From: Devosia sp.
GTDB taxonomy: Bacteria > Pseudomonadota > Alphaproteobacteria > Rhizobiales > Devosiaceae
DNA: 47,216 nucleotides
NCBI RefSeq assembly: GCF_030689745.1
Contig: NZ_JAUYGL010000194.1
Coordinates: 1 to 47,216, forward strand
Direction: 5' to 3'
The number at the start of each line of letters is the position of its first letter. Positions within the stretch are counted from its first letter, which is position 1. The position numbers and the translations under genes are program-made. A model generated the notes under the pieces. The model ran no database searches. It worked only from the letters and a program-made list of their open reading frames with translations, and was not told the origin of the DNA. Positions 17,975-26,372 of this stretch are shown here, in pieces.

Positions 17975-19108
17975 ATGTCAGCACTTTTCTCCCCCGCCAC
18001 ACTGCGCGGCCTTACTCTGCGCAACCGCACCGTCGTGGCGCCGATGTGCCAATACTCAGCCAGGGACGGCCTGGCCAATGACTGGCATCTGGTGCATCTG
18101 GGTCGCTTTGCCTTGGGTGGCTTTGGCCTGGTGATTCTTGAAGCCACGGGCGTTACCGCCGAGGGGCGTATTTCCTACGGCGATTTGGGCCTGTGGAATG
18201 ACGAGCAGATCGCCCCGCTGACCCGCATTGTCGACTTCCTGCACAGTCAGGGCGCTGCCGCCGGCATCCAGCTGGCCCATGCCGGTCGCAAGGCTTCCAC
18301 ACCCGTCTCCTGGAATGACACCGCCCGGATGTCTGAAGCCGAAAAGGCCGCTGTGGGCTATCAGCATTGGACCCCGGTTGCGCCCAGCGCCATCGCCCAC
18401 GCGGCCGACGATCCCGATTATCAGACGCCGACGGCGCTGGACGCTGCTGGCATCAGCAACCTCATCGACGCTTTCGTCGCGGCCGCGCGACGTGCCGACC
18501 AGGCCGGTTTCGATACAGTGGAAATTCACGCGGCGCATGGTTATCTGCTCAACCAGTTCCTTTCCCCGCTGGCCAACAAGCGCACCGATCAATATGGCGG
18601 CAGCCGTGAGAACCGCATGCGCCTGGTGCTCGAAATCACTGCCGCCGTCCGCGCCGTCTGGCCTGCCGAGAAGCCCTTGCTGGTTCGGCTCTCGGTTAGC
18701 GACTGGCATCCTGATGGCTGGCAGGTCGAGGACAGCGTCGCGCTTGCCCGCGAACTCAAGGCGCTGGGCGTCGATGCCATCGATTGTTCCAGTGGCGGCT
18801 TTGACCGCGCGGCGGTCAAGGCTGCTGCCAACTACCAGGTGCCCTTTGCCCAGGCAGTGCGCGATGGCGCCGACATTCCCACTATCGCCGTTGGCTTGCT
18901 CGGCGACATCCAGGGTGCCGAAACCATCCTGACCAGCGGCCAGGCCGATTTCATTGCCCTGGCCCGGGGCGCACTGGACGACCCCAACTGGGCGCTGCAC
19001 GCCAATCATGAACTGGGCGCCAGCGACTACACACTCTGGCCCAAGCAGGCCAACCGTGTCAGCAGCCGCGACCGTTCGCTCGGTTTGCGGTCATTTGCCA
19101 CCAACTGA
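17975..19108 (+). CDS. Old Yellow Enzyme family NADH:flavin oxidoreductase (YqjM-like)
   Basis: A 377-residue FMN TIM-barrel ene-reductase that reduces activated C=C bonds such as enones, maleimides and nitro compounds with NAD(P)H. Motifs: VVAPMCQYSARDG near residue 20, where the Cys is the redox-tuning residue of the YqjM (thermophilic-like) subclass; QLAHAGRKAS; EIHAAHGYLLNQFLSP with the substrate-binding His pair; and QYGGSRENR. The C-terminus has ADFIALARGALDDPNW. It is divergent from a TetR gene with a palindrome between them, which suggests electrophile-induced expression. The physiological substrate is unknown. Confidence 0.93.
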   Translation: MSALFSPATLRGLTLRNRTVVAPMCQYSARDGLANDWHLVHLGRFALGGFGLVILEATGVTAEGRISYGDLGLWNDEQIAPLTRIVDFLHSQGAAAGIQLAHAGRKASTPVSWNDTARMSEAEKAAVGYQHWTPVAPSAIAHAADDPDYQTPTALDAAGISNLIDAFVAAARRADQAGFDTVEIHAAHGYLLNQFLSPLANKRTDQYGGSRENRMRLVLEITAAVRAVWPAEKPLLVRLSVSDWHPDGWQVEDSVALARELKALGVDAIDCSSGGFDRAAVKAAANYQVPFAQAVRDGADIPTIAVGLLGDIQGAETILTSGQADFIALARGALDDPNWALHANHELGASDYTLWPKQANRVSSRDRSLGLRSFATN

Positions 19109-19269
19109 GCGCGGCGCAGGCGTCCCATCAATCATCTGCTGGGGCGCCAACTGTTGCACGAAAACCCTGAAAGCGTCTGATCGACAACGCAATCTCGCCG
19201 CTTTGCCTGCCCATCTTGTCGGCGGCTCAGTCAATCACCAGTTGAGCAGGCATACAGGGAGAACGCTCT

Positions 19270-19698
19270 ATGGATACCAAGGCCGCAATCATCGCCCTGC
19301 TGAGCGTCTGGGGCGTCGGCACCTGCGTCGCCCTGCCCGTTGCCGCCCAGGATGCGACAGAGTCCGCGGACGAGCAGCCAGACCGCGGCAATCCCTTGCT
19401 GAACAAGGTCTGGGTGCGTTCGGATGCCGATGGAGATCGACCCGGCCCGATGCAGATCTTTCTCGCTGACGGTACACTGGTGAGCGACAGTTGCTGGGAA
19501 ACCTACCGCCTCTCCAAATGGCAGCAGGTGTCAGACAGTGCCATCAGTTGGGACGAGGACGGCATGACCATCAATGCCGATATTGCCAGCCTGACCGAGA
19601 CCGAACTGGTGCTGCATCTGAAGCTGGGCAGCGAAGTGCAACAACACTATTTCACGACGGCCAGTGTGCCCTACGTCTGCCCCGACATGGAGAAGTAG
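19270..19698 (+). CDS. Secreted hypothetical protein with one likely disulfide
   Basis: 142 residues, family not recognised. A signal peptide is visible: a short charged start, a hydrophobic core and VALPVAAQ before the mature Asp-rich region (cleavage near residue 26). The mature part begins with an acidic linker and a WVRSDADGD segment, then a beta-rich domain with an ADGTLVSDSCWETYRL segment. Only two cysteines remain after cleavage, Cys75 and Cys137, which could form a disulfide in the periplasm. AGGGAGAACGCTCT precedes the ATG, a good ribosome site. It converges on kup with a 9-bp gap and has no operon partner. Confidence 0.75.
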   Translation: MDTKAAIIALLSVWGVGTCVALPVAAQDATESADEQPDRGNPLLNKVWVRSDADGDRPGPMQIFLADGTLVSDSCWETYRLSKWQQVSDSAISWDEDGMTINADIASLTETELVLHLKLGSEVQQHYFTTASVPYVCPDMEK

Positions 19699-19707
19699 CC
19701 AACGCGG

Positions 19708-21639
19708 CTACAGCACCACCTGCGTGCCGATTTCCACCACCCGACCGGTAGGAATGTGGAAATATTCGGTGGCGTCACTGGCGTTTCGGGCCAGCCGGGT
19801 AAACATTCGATCCTGCCAATAGCGTAGCGGATTTCCCGGTTTGGGGCCCGGCTTCAGCGAGCGGCGTGACAGGAAGAACGAGGTCGACATGATGTCGAAC
19901 TTCCAACCCAACTTGCGGCCCAGCGCCAGTGCCTTGGGAATGTTGGGCGTTTCCATATACCCAAACGTCACCACCATTCGGCTGAACAGCTCATTATAGG
20001 CGTCGATGGTCACCTTCTCGTCGTCCGCCACGCGCGGCGATGCCGAGGTGCGCACGGTCAGAATGACGTTCTGCTCATGCAGCACCTTGTAGTGCTTGAG
20101 GCTATGCAGCAGCGCCGTTGGCGCGCCTTCGATATCGCTGGTCAGGAACACTGCCGTACCGGGCACCAGTGTCGGCTTCTTTTTGGCAAGGTTCTCGACC
20201 AGAAACTCCAGCGGCACCTCGTCGCGCCGGGTCTTGTCGGCGAGCCGGCGCCTGCCTGCCATCCAGGTCCACATCACCAGCGCAACCATGGCCGCAACAA
20301 CCGCCGGCACCCAGCCCCCCTGAAACAGTTTGGATGCATTGGCTATGAAAAACGACCCATCAACAATGGTAAATATCACGCCAAAGGCAATCACCGCAGC
20401 CGGGTGCCACTTCCAGTTGCGCCACATCACCACCACCAGCAGCGCCAAGGTCACCATCATCACGCCCGACACCGCAATGCCATAGGCATTCGAGAGTGCC
20501 TCGGAACTGCCAAACGCCACCACCAGAATCAGCACCCCAATCATCAGCATGGTGTTGATTTGGGGCATGTAGACTTGGCCGCTCTGCGTCTCTGAGGTGT
20601 GGAGCACCTGCATGCGCGGCAGCATGTTCAGTGCAATGGCCTGCTGCGCCAGACTGAAGGTGCCCGAAATCACCGCCTGGCTGGCAATTATGGTGGCCAT
20701 GGTCGCCAGACCAACGAAGGGCAGTAGAGCCCACTCCGGTTGCATTTCAAATATCGGGCTTTCTACATTGTGCACGCCCACTTGCAGGACGAATGCACCC
20801 TGCCCGAAATAGTTCAGCAGCAGGCATGGGAACACCAGGCCGAACCAGGCAAGGACGATCGGCTTGCGGCCAAAATGCCCGAGATCGACATACAGCGCCT
20901 CGGCGCCGGTGACAGCCAGAAAAATGGCGCCAAACACCACAAAGGCAATGGCGTAGTGGGTGTAGATGAATTCCAGTCCCAGCAGCGGATTGATCGCCCA
21001 CAGCACCGCGGGGTACTCGATGATGTGCACCACACCCGAGAAGCCGAGGACGAGAAACCAGACTGCGGTGATCGGGCCGAATATGATCGAGACCTTGGCC
21101 GTGCCAAACCGCTGCACGAAGAACACCCCGACAATGATGACTAGGGTAATGGGCACCACCCAGCGCGCCATACCCGGCTGCACCAATTGCACACCTTCAA
21201 CCGCCGACAGCACCGAAATGGCCGGGGTAATGATGGCGTCGCCAAAGAACATGGCTGCGCCGAGCACACCCAGAATGGTAATCCAGACCGGCGGATTGGT
21301 GAAAGTCTTGCGCGCCAGCGCCATCAGCGACAGCGTTCCGCCTTCGCCATTATTATCGGCGCGCGTGACGAAGAACACGTATTTGACGGCGACCGTCAGG
21401 GTTAGTGCCCAGACGATCAGCGACAGCAAACCCAGAATTTCGATGCTGCTCTCGGCCGCACCGGGTCGAACGCTCATCGCTTGGCGGAACGCATAGATCG
21501 GGCTGGTTCCGATATCGCCATACACAACCCCGATCGCTCCCATGGCGAGCAAAGGAAGGTCTTTATCGGAATGTGGGTGGCTGTTGTGGTCGCTCGCATC
21601 GATGCCGACGGTGTCGTCGGTCGAATTCGTCTGCGTCAT
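19708..21639 (-). CDS. kup: Kup-type low-affinity potassium uptake protein
   Basis: A 643-residue inner-membrane K+/H+ symporter. The N-terminal signature GVVYGDIGTSPIYAFRQ follows a hydrophilic leader of about 40 residues; about twelve membrane segments follow (AALYVDLGHFG-like loops such as GAEALYVDLGHFGRKPI are diagnostic), then a cytoplasmic C-terminal domain ending VVEIGTQVVL. Length and layout are normal for the family. ATG 21639 is chosen; the in-frame extension to 21747 runs into the hairpin after the FMN reductase and has no Shine-Dalgarno. No regulatory partner is adjacent. Confidence 0.95.
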   Translation of the reverse strand: MTQTNSTDDTVGIDASDHNSHPHSDKDLPLLAMGAIGVVYGDIGTSPIYAFRQAMSVRPGAAESSIEILGLLSLIVWALTLTVAVKYVFFVTRADNNGEGGTLSLMALARKTFTNPPVWITILGVLGAAMFFGDAIITPAISVLSAVEGVQLVQPGMARWVVPITLVIIVGVFFVQRFGTAKVSIIFGPITAVWFLVLGFSGVVHIIEYPAVLWAINPLLGLEFIYTHYAIAFVVFGAIFLAVTGAEALYVDLGHFGRKPIVLAWFGLVFPCLLLNYFGQGAFVLQVGVHNVESPIFEMQPEWALLPFVGLATMATIIASQAVISGTFSLAQQAIALNMLPRMQVLHTSETQSGQVYMPQINTMLMIGVLILVVAFGSSEALSNAYGIAVSGVMMVTLALLVVVMWRNWKWHPAAVIAFGVIFTIVDGSFFIANASKLFQGGWVPAVVAAMVALVMWTWMAGRRRLADKTRRDEVPLEFLVENLAKKKPTLVPGTAVFLTSDIEGAPTALLHSLKHYKVLHEQNVILTVRTSASPRVADDEKVTIDAYNELFSRMVVTFGYMETPNIPKALALGRKLGWKFDIMSTSFFLSRRSLKPGPKPGNPLRYWQDRMFTRLARNASDATEYFHIPTGRVVEIGTQVVL

Positions 21640-21741
21640 GAACCCGGTGCTCTCATGGTCATAGGCGGGGGCGCTATACACCCCACCTTGCTCACACACA
21701 ACACCTTGCCGCCATAATGGTTCAACCCGCAAGGCGCAAAC

Positions 21742-21777
21742 CAGCAAGGGCCGCCCCGACTGGAGCGACCCTTGCTG
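21742..21777 (-). terminator. Hairpin after the FMN reductase gene
   Basis: On the minus strand CAGCAAGGGTCGC pairs with GCGGCCCTTGCTG (13 bp with one G-U) around a 10-base loop, 29 bases after the reductase stop and upstream of kup. No strong T-run follows, so it may be a partial terminator or an RNA-stabilising stem. Confidence 0.55.
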
Positions 21778-21806
21778 TTCAAGCAGGCTTGATGGTCTTG
21801 TGGTGT

Positions 21807-22421
21807 TTATTCAGCAGCCTTGGCAGCCGCAGCATCGTCGGCGCGCGCAGCCTTGGTGGCCGTGCCCCACCACACCAGCTGCGAGAGCATGTCCGTGGCG
21901 CTGGCACCGATCGAGCCCTCGAGGTCGGACATCGGCTTGTTCTGCTGGCCGAGCGGATGCACGGCGAAGAAGTCGGCGCCGCCGATGTGCACGGCCGAGC
22001 GGGTCGAGACCATCTGCAGCTCGACGCCGATGCCGCGCAGGTGCTCGGCAGCACGGGTGCCGCCAACGCTGCCATAGGCCACCATGCCGAATGGCTTCTT
22101 GTTCCACTCGAGGTAGGCCTGATCGAGCGCGTTCTTCAGGGCGCCGGTGATGGAGCGGTTGTACTCGGCAACCACAAAGATGTAGCCGTCGAATTCGCCA
22201 ATCTTGTTCTGCCAGGCCACTGCCTTGGGATCGCTCGAGGGCATCCACAGGTTCGATGCGGCTTCATTGAAGAATGGCAGGTCGAAATCCTTGAGGTCGA
22301 CCAGTTCGGCCGAAATGCCATCAAATGCATTGGCCTTGTCGAGGATCCACTGCGCTGGCTTTTCACCAAAGCGGCTGTCGCGGGTAGAGGAAATGATAAC
22401 GGCAATCTTGAGATCGGACAT
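21807..22421 (-). CDS. NAD(P)H-dependent FMN reductase family flavoprotein
   Basis: A 204-residue flavodoxin-like protein. The FMN phosphate loop near the N-terminus is IISSTRDSRFGEKPAQW, and EYNRSITGALKNALD near residue 85 is the family hallmark that shapes the flavin site. AYGSVGGTRAAEHLR continues the fold. The last 15 residues are an Ala-rich tail. Relatives (ArsH, SsuE, chromate and quinone reductases) reduce quinones, azo dyes or metals or supply FMNH2; which applies here is unknown. AAGGAGGGCGCC precedes the ATG, an excellent ribosome site. A 252-bp gap separates it from pdxJ upstream. Confidence 0.88.
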   Translation of the reverse strand: MSDLKIAVIISSTRDSRFGEKPAQWILDKANAFDGISAELVDLKDFDLPFFNEAASNLWMPSSDPKAVAWQNKIGEFDGYIFVVAEYNRSITGALKNALDQAYLEWNKKPFGMVAYGSVGGTRAAEHLRGIGVELQMVSTRSAVHIGGADFFAVHPLGQQNKPMSDLEGSIGASATDMLSQLVWWGTATKAARADDAAAAKAAE

Positions 22422-22673
22422 GGCGCCCTCCTTGGTAACAAATCGTAACTGAGGCGATATATGTGCCTAGCGCGATCCTTCACAAGGAGGCACGCAGGTG
22501 TCGCCCAGCGACAGCAAGCTGCGCAGGGCACACCCATGTAAGTATGTAAAAACCCGAATTTTCAGGAGTTTCAGCGATAGGGCCACAACATAGCGAGGCA
22601 CTGGCAACGCCGGGCTGACGCACTGTTCGTACAGGCGCTACAATCGCCTGCGCCTAACTGGCGCAATCATCAA

Positions 22674-23432
22674 TCACGAACGGCGAGCCTGATCGCCCAA
22701 CAGGTCGCAATAGGCCCTCACCGCCGCAGCAAACCCCATCAGCAAGGCATCGGCGGTCAGGCCATGCCCGATCGAAACTTCATCGACGCCCGGCACCGCT
22801 GCCTGAAAGGCGGGCAAATTGGCCAGCGTCAGATCATGCCCGGCATTGACCCCCAGCCCCACACGCCGGGCCGCCCGGGCCGTCTCGGCAAGCGCGGCCA
22901 ATTCGTATTCGGCCTTGTCGGGATCCGCGTAACAGGCGCCATAGGGACCAGTATAAAGTTCGATCCGGTCCGCGCCCGTTGCCTTGGCTGCTGCCACGCC
23001 ATCGGCACCGGCCTCGGGGTCGCAGAACAGCGAAATGCGCCGCCCCGGTGCCTTGAGCAACTGCACCAGAGAAGTCAGATAATTGCCCTTGCCGCGAAAA
23101 TCCCAGCCATGGTCCGAGGTCGCCTGCTCAGGACTATCGGGCACCAGCGTGACCTGTTGGGGATTGACCTGGTTGATCAGGGCAATGAATTCCGTGCTCG
23201 GGTATCCTTCAATATTGAACTCTGCAGCCGGATACTCATCGCGCAGCAGTTCGGACAGTTCGAACACATCAGTGCGCCGGATATGGCGTTCATCGGGACG
23301 CGGATGGATGGTGATGCCACTGGCGCCGGCATCCAGCGCCACACGCGCCAGCCCGACCACACTTGGCCACGGCAGATCACGACGGTTACGCAATTGCGCG
23401 ACGGCATTGAGATTGACGGAAAGCAGAGTCAT
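22674..23432 (-). CDS. pdxJ: Pyridoxine 5'-phosphate synthase
   Basis: The last ring-closing step of the DXP-dependent vitamin B6 pathway: condenses 1-deoxyxylulose 5-phosphate with 3-amino-2-oxopropyl phosphate. About 252 residues, a TIM barrel. Motifs: [14 protein letters not shown] at the start, [13 protein letters not shown] (catalytic His and phosphate binding), [25 protein letters not shown], and [13 protein letters not shown] with a catalytic His. ATG 23432 is used; a GTG two codons upstream is possible and neither has a strong Shine-Dalgarno. It lies downstream of ilvN with a 166-bp gap, so it may have its own promoter. Confidence 0.96.
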   Translation of the reverse strand: MTLLSVNLNAVAQLRNRRDLPWPSVVGLARVALDAGASGITIHPRPDERHIRRTDVFELSELLRDEYPAAEFNIEGYPSTEFIALINQVNPQQVTLVPDSPEQATSDHGWDFRGKGNYLTSLVQLLKAPGRRISLFCDPEAGADGVAAAKATGADRIELYTGPYGACYADPDKAEYELAALAETARAARRVGLGVNAGHDLTLANLPAFQAAVPGVDEVSIGHGLTADALLMGFAAAVRAYCDLLGDQARRS

Positions 23433-23598
23433 GAGCACACCGGGTCTGATAATGCTCCATCACTACACTATCAAAAGCGCTGCACCCATCCCGCATTTGT
23501 GATGACGCCGCTCCTCGCTGCCATGGGCGCTCCTCTGCGCAGGGCAACAGCGCAGGCAGATTTCGCCGCCTCGCGCTGGGTTGGTTTTCGGTGCCGGG

Positions 23599-24153
23599 CT
23601 ACATGCTCTGCGGGCCACGCGAGATGGCAGCTAATCCGGTGCGCACCACCTCGACCAGCCCCAGGGGCTGCATCAGCGCGATGAAGCTGTCGATCTTGGC
23701 CGGCTTGCCGGTAACTTCAAACACGAAGCTCTCCACCGATGCATCGACGATCTGGGCGCGGAAGGCATCGGCCAGCCGCAAAGTCTCGGCGCGGCGATCG
23801 CCCGATCCAGCCACTTTGATCAGTGCCAGTTCGCGCTCCAGCGAGGCGCCTTCCGCGGTCAGATCGTGCACCTTGTGCACCGGTACCAGCCGCTCCAGCT
23901 GCAGCTTGATCTGGGTCAGCGTCTTGGGCGTGGCGATGACGACAACGGTGATGCGACTAAGTCGGCGGCCATGTTCGGTTTCGCTGACGGTCAGGCTTTC
24001 GATATTGTAGCCACGGGCCGAGAACAGGCCAACCACACGAGCGAGAATGCCCGGCTCGTTGTCCACCAAAACCGAAAGCGTGTGGCGCTCGATTTCCTGG
24101 GTTTCCTTTGTCAGGAAGTAGGCCGAACCGGTCGGCTGAAGATGTGCGTTCAT
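23599..24153 (-). CDS. ilvN: Acetolactate synthase small (regulatory) subunit
   Basis: A 184-residue regulatory subunit that activates IlvB and confers valine feedback inhibition. The N-terminal ACT domain is clear: HTLSVLVDNEPGILARVVG then GLFSARGYNIESLTV, the valine-binding region. A second ferredoxin-like domain follows (about residues 95-170). The ATG at 24153 has GAGGACCAAGAAA upstream. It follows ilvB by 84 bp on the same strand and should share its attenuator-controlled transcript. Called ilvH in many Hyphomicrobiales genomes. Confidence 0.96.
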   Translation of the reverse strand: MNAHLQPTGSAYFLTKETQEIERHTLSVLVDNEPGILARVVGLFSARGYNIESLTVSETEHGRRLSRITVVVIATPKTLTQIKLQLERLVPVHKVHDLTAEGASLERELALIKVAGSGDRRAETLRLADAFRAQIVDASVESFVFEVTGKPAKIDSFIALMQPLGLVEVVRTGLAAISRGPQSM

Positions 24154-24237
24154 TTTCTTGGTCCTCAGTGGAGCCGTTTGTCGATCAGCCCCTCATTCCG
24201 CTGCATCAGCTGTCCAGCGGCGTAGAAGGGGTGGCGA

Positions 24238-26007
24238 TCAAACCAGCTGCCGTCCCTTCTCGTCGATGATGGAGCCGATATTGGCCGTATCGGGCAGGAT
24301 GATCTCATTGTGCGGCTTGCCCGAGGGAATCATGGGCAGGCAGTTCTCATCCTTTTCCACGATCACGTCGAACAGCACCGGGCCGTCATAGTCGAGCATT
24401 TCGGCAATTGCCGCATCGAGTTCGGCTGGGTTCGAGCAACGAATGCCCTTGCCACCATAGGCCTCGGCCAGCTTGACGAAATCGGGCAGCGATTCCGAAT
24501 AGGAATGGGCATAGCGCGAGCCATGCAACAGATCCTGCCACTGCCGAACCATGCCCATGCGCTCATTGTTGAGGATGAAGATCTTGATCGGCAGCCGATA
24601 CTGCACCGCAGTCGACAGTTCCTGCATGGTCATCTGCACGCTGGCTTCGCCGGCAATGTCGATAACCAGCGCATCGGGATGAGCCACCTGCACGCCGACC
24701 GCAGCCGGCAGGCCATAGCCCATGGTGCCAAGGCCACCTGAAGTCATCCAGTGGTTGGGCTTGTCGAAGTGAAAATACTGCGCCGCCCACATCTGGTGCT
24801 GGCCCACCTCGGTGGTGATGAACACTTCCTTGCCCTGCTTCTTGCTGGCCTCGCGCAGCCGCTCAATGGCGTATTGCGGTTTGATCACCGTGTCCGAATT
24901 CTTGTAGCCCAGCGATTTGACGGCGCGCCACGTCTCAATCTGCTTCCACCATGGGGCCAGCGCCTCGGTGCGCGGCTGATTGGTCTTGCTGCGCCAGACA
25001 CGGACCATTTCGGACAACACCCGCTCACAATCGCCAATGATCGGCACGTCAACACGCACCACCTTGTTGATCGAACTTGGGTCGATATCGACATGGATCT
25101 TGCGGCTATCGGGCGAGAAGGCGTCGATCCGACCGGTAATGCGATCATCAAACCGCGCGCCGATATTGATCATCACGTCGCAGTCATGCATCGCCAGATT
25201 GGCTTCGTAAGTGCCGTGCATCCCCAGCATGCCCATCCACTGCGGATTGGACGCAGGAAATGCCCCCAGGCCCATCAGCGTCGAGGTCACCGGAAAGCCG
25301 GTCAATTCCGCCAGCTCACGCAAGCGCGCCGACGCCTCTGGGCCGGCATTGATCACGCCGCCGCCAGTATAGAAGATCGGCTTTTCGGCCTTGAGCATGA
25401 GATCGACAGCAGCTTCGATCGCTGCGGCATCGCCATCCATTTGCGGGCGGTAGCTCTGATGGCGCAGCGTATCGAGGTCAGGCTTGTAGTAGTCGCCCAT
25501 GGCAAACTGGATATCCTTGGGGATATCGATCACCACCGGCCCGGGGCGACCGGTCGTGGCGATCAGAAAGGCCTCGTGCATGATGCGCGGCAGGTCTTCG
25601 ATCCGCTTGACCAGGTAATTGTACTTGGTGCAGCTGCGGGTAATGCCGACCGTGTCGCACTCCTGGAAGGCGTCCGTTCCGATCAGCGTGGTGGGAACCT
25701 GCGCCGTGATGCAGACAAGGGGGATGGAGTCCATCAGCGCATCGGTGAGGCCGGTAACGGCGTTGGTCACACCGGGACCTGAGGTGACGAGCACCACGCC
25801 GGGCCTGCCGGTTGAGCGGGCATAACCTTCAGCCATGTGCGTCGCGCCCTGCTCATGCCGCACCAGAATGTGCTGGATGTCTTCCTGCTGGAACATCGCA
25901 TCATAGATCGGCAGGGCGGCACCGCCCGGATAACCGAAAATATGCTTGACCCCTTGATCGGTCAGCGCCTGGATTACCATTTCCGCGCCGGTCATTCTTT
26001 CGGCCAT
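24238..26007 (-). CDS. ilvB: Acetolactate synthase large (catalytic) subunit
   Basis: A 589-residue ThDP/FAD/Mg enzyme that condenses two pyruvates, or pyruvate with 2-oxobutyrate, at the start of branched-chain amino acid synthesis. Motifs: GYPGGAALPIYDA, VRHEQGATHMAEGYARSTG (catalytic Glu that activates ThDP), VTSGPGVTNAVTGL, and the ThDP-Mg region IAGEASVQMTMQEL ... ILNNERMGMVRQWQ. ATG 26007 follows AAGGACTAGAACG. An open in-frame extension to 26109 would translate the terminator hairpin and is rejected. Upstream are a leader peptide, terminator and a strong promoter, so expression follows charging of Ile, Leu and Val tRNAs. Could also be named ilvI. Confidence 0.97.
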   Translation of the reverse strand: MAERMTGAEMVIQALTDQGVKHIFGYPGGAALPIYDAMFQQEDIQHILVRHEQGATHMAEGYARSTGRPGVVLVTSGPGVTNAVTGLTDALMDSIPLVCITAQVPTTLIGTDAFQECDTVGITRSCTKYNYLVKRIEDLPRIMHEAFLIATTGRPGPVVIDIPKDIQFAMGDYYKPDLDTLRHQSYRPQMDGDAAAIEAAVDLMLKAEKPIFYTGGGVINAGPEASARLRELAELTGFPVTSTLMGLGAFPASNPQWMGMLGMHGTYEANLAMHDCDVMINIGARFDDRITGRIDAFSPDSRKIHVDIDPSSINKVVRVDVPIIGDCERVLSEMVRVWRSKTNQPRTEALAPWWKQIETWRAVKSLGYKNSDTVIKPQYAIERLREASKKQGKEVFITTEVGQHQMWAAQYFHFDKPNHWMTSGGLGTMGYGLPAAVGVQVAHPDALVIDIAGEASVQMTMQELSTAVQYRLPIKIFILNNERMGMVRQWQDLLHGSRYAHSYSESLPDFVKLAEAYGGKGIRCSNPAELDAAIAEMLDYDGPVLFDVIVEKDENCLPMIPSGKPHNEIILPDTANIGSIIDEKGRQLV

Positions 26008-26073
26008 CGTTCTAGTCCTTTTCCTCAGTCCATTGTCCTGACCCGGTCTCATAGTTGGCGGAAACCGGGCAAT

Positions 26074-26096
26074 AAAAAAGGCCCCGTTCGGGACCT
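26074..26096 (-). terminator. ilvB attenuator terminator
   Basis: On the minus strand AGGTCCCG-AA-CGGGGCCT (one T-G pair; the realistic loop is GAAC) is followed by six T, a standard intrinsic terminator. It lies between the leader peptide and the ilvB start, 67 bp before the ATG, so it can abort ilvB transcription. Confidence 0.9.
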
Positions 26097-26102
26097 GTTT
26101 TC

Positions 26103-26150
26103 GGCGCACCAGCTATCGCGCGGGATGTTATCCCACGTTGCCGATGCGCC
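26103..26150 (-). promoter_or_regulatory. Alternative pairing region of the ilvB attenuator
   Basis: GGCGCA inside the leader codons (26145-26150) is complementary to TGCGCC (26103-26108). A smaller perfect hairpin GGGAT-AAC-ATCCC (26122-26134) covers the leader stop codon. The segment CGGGACCT of the terminator (26089-26096) also occurs at the leader start (26178-26185). These are candidate pause and antiterminator elements; which pairings form is inferred. Confidence 0.5.
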
Positions 26151-26178
26151 TACCTACTACGAGAATGAGTGCCCGCAC
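26128..26178 (-). CDS. ilvB leader peptide, 16 residues
   Basis: A mini open frame GTG 26178 to TAA 26128 encoding MRALILVVGRRIGNVG. Codons 4-8 are CTC ATT CTC GTA GTA, so Leu, Ile, Leu, Val, Val in a row, the three end products of the pathway. A strong Shine-Dalgarno (AGGAGAGG) precedes the GTG. It lies between a good promoter and an intrinsic terminator ahead of ilvB, the classical attenuator layout. Stalling on any of the three amino acids would prevent the terminator. Confidence 0.85.
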   Translation of the reverse strand: MRALILVVGRRIGNVG

Positions 26179-26209
26179 GGGACCTCTCCTAAAAGAAATT
26201 CTGGTGGCA

Positions 26210-26239
26210 TTGATAGGAGCAATTTTGCAAAGCTGTCAA
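26210..26239 (-). promoter_or_regulatory. Promoter of the ilvB-ilvN transcript
   Basis: A consensus -35 TTGACA (26234-26239) and a -10-like TATCAA (26210-26215) are 18 bp apart on the minus strand. Transcription would start near 26203, about 25 bases before the leader GTG. Confidence 0.7.
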
Positions 26240-26302
26240 GGCCCGCGCCGATCAGCCTGTCCAGTGCATGGATTTTCTTTGGGCGCACGCAATTGCGACA
26301 AT

Positions 26303-26329
26303 GTGTGACAAAACGGTGGTTTTTCACAC
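26303..26329. repeat. Imperfect inverted repeat in the ilvB/pit intergenic region
   Basis: GTGTGACAAAAC and GTTTTTCACAC pair with one bulged base around the loop GGTG. The element is flanked by two direct copies of GACAATG (26297-26303 and 26331-26337). It lies 44 bp upstream of the Pit transporter start and could be an operator or an mRNA hairpin for that gene. Confidence 0.5.
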
Positions 26330-26372
26330 TGACAATGCTATTGCCCCCTCACACACCTCATGTGACGGATAG

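Noticed and set aside
26240..26372. Pho box for the phosphate transporter
   Set aside because: Single CTGTCA-like words occur but no tandem copies at 11-bp spacing.
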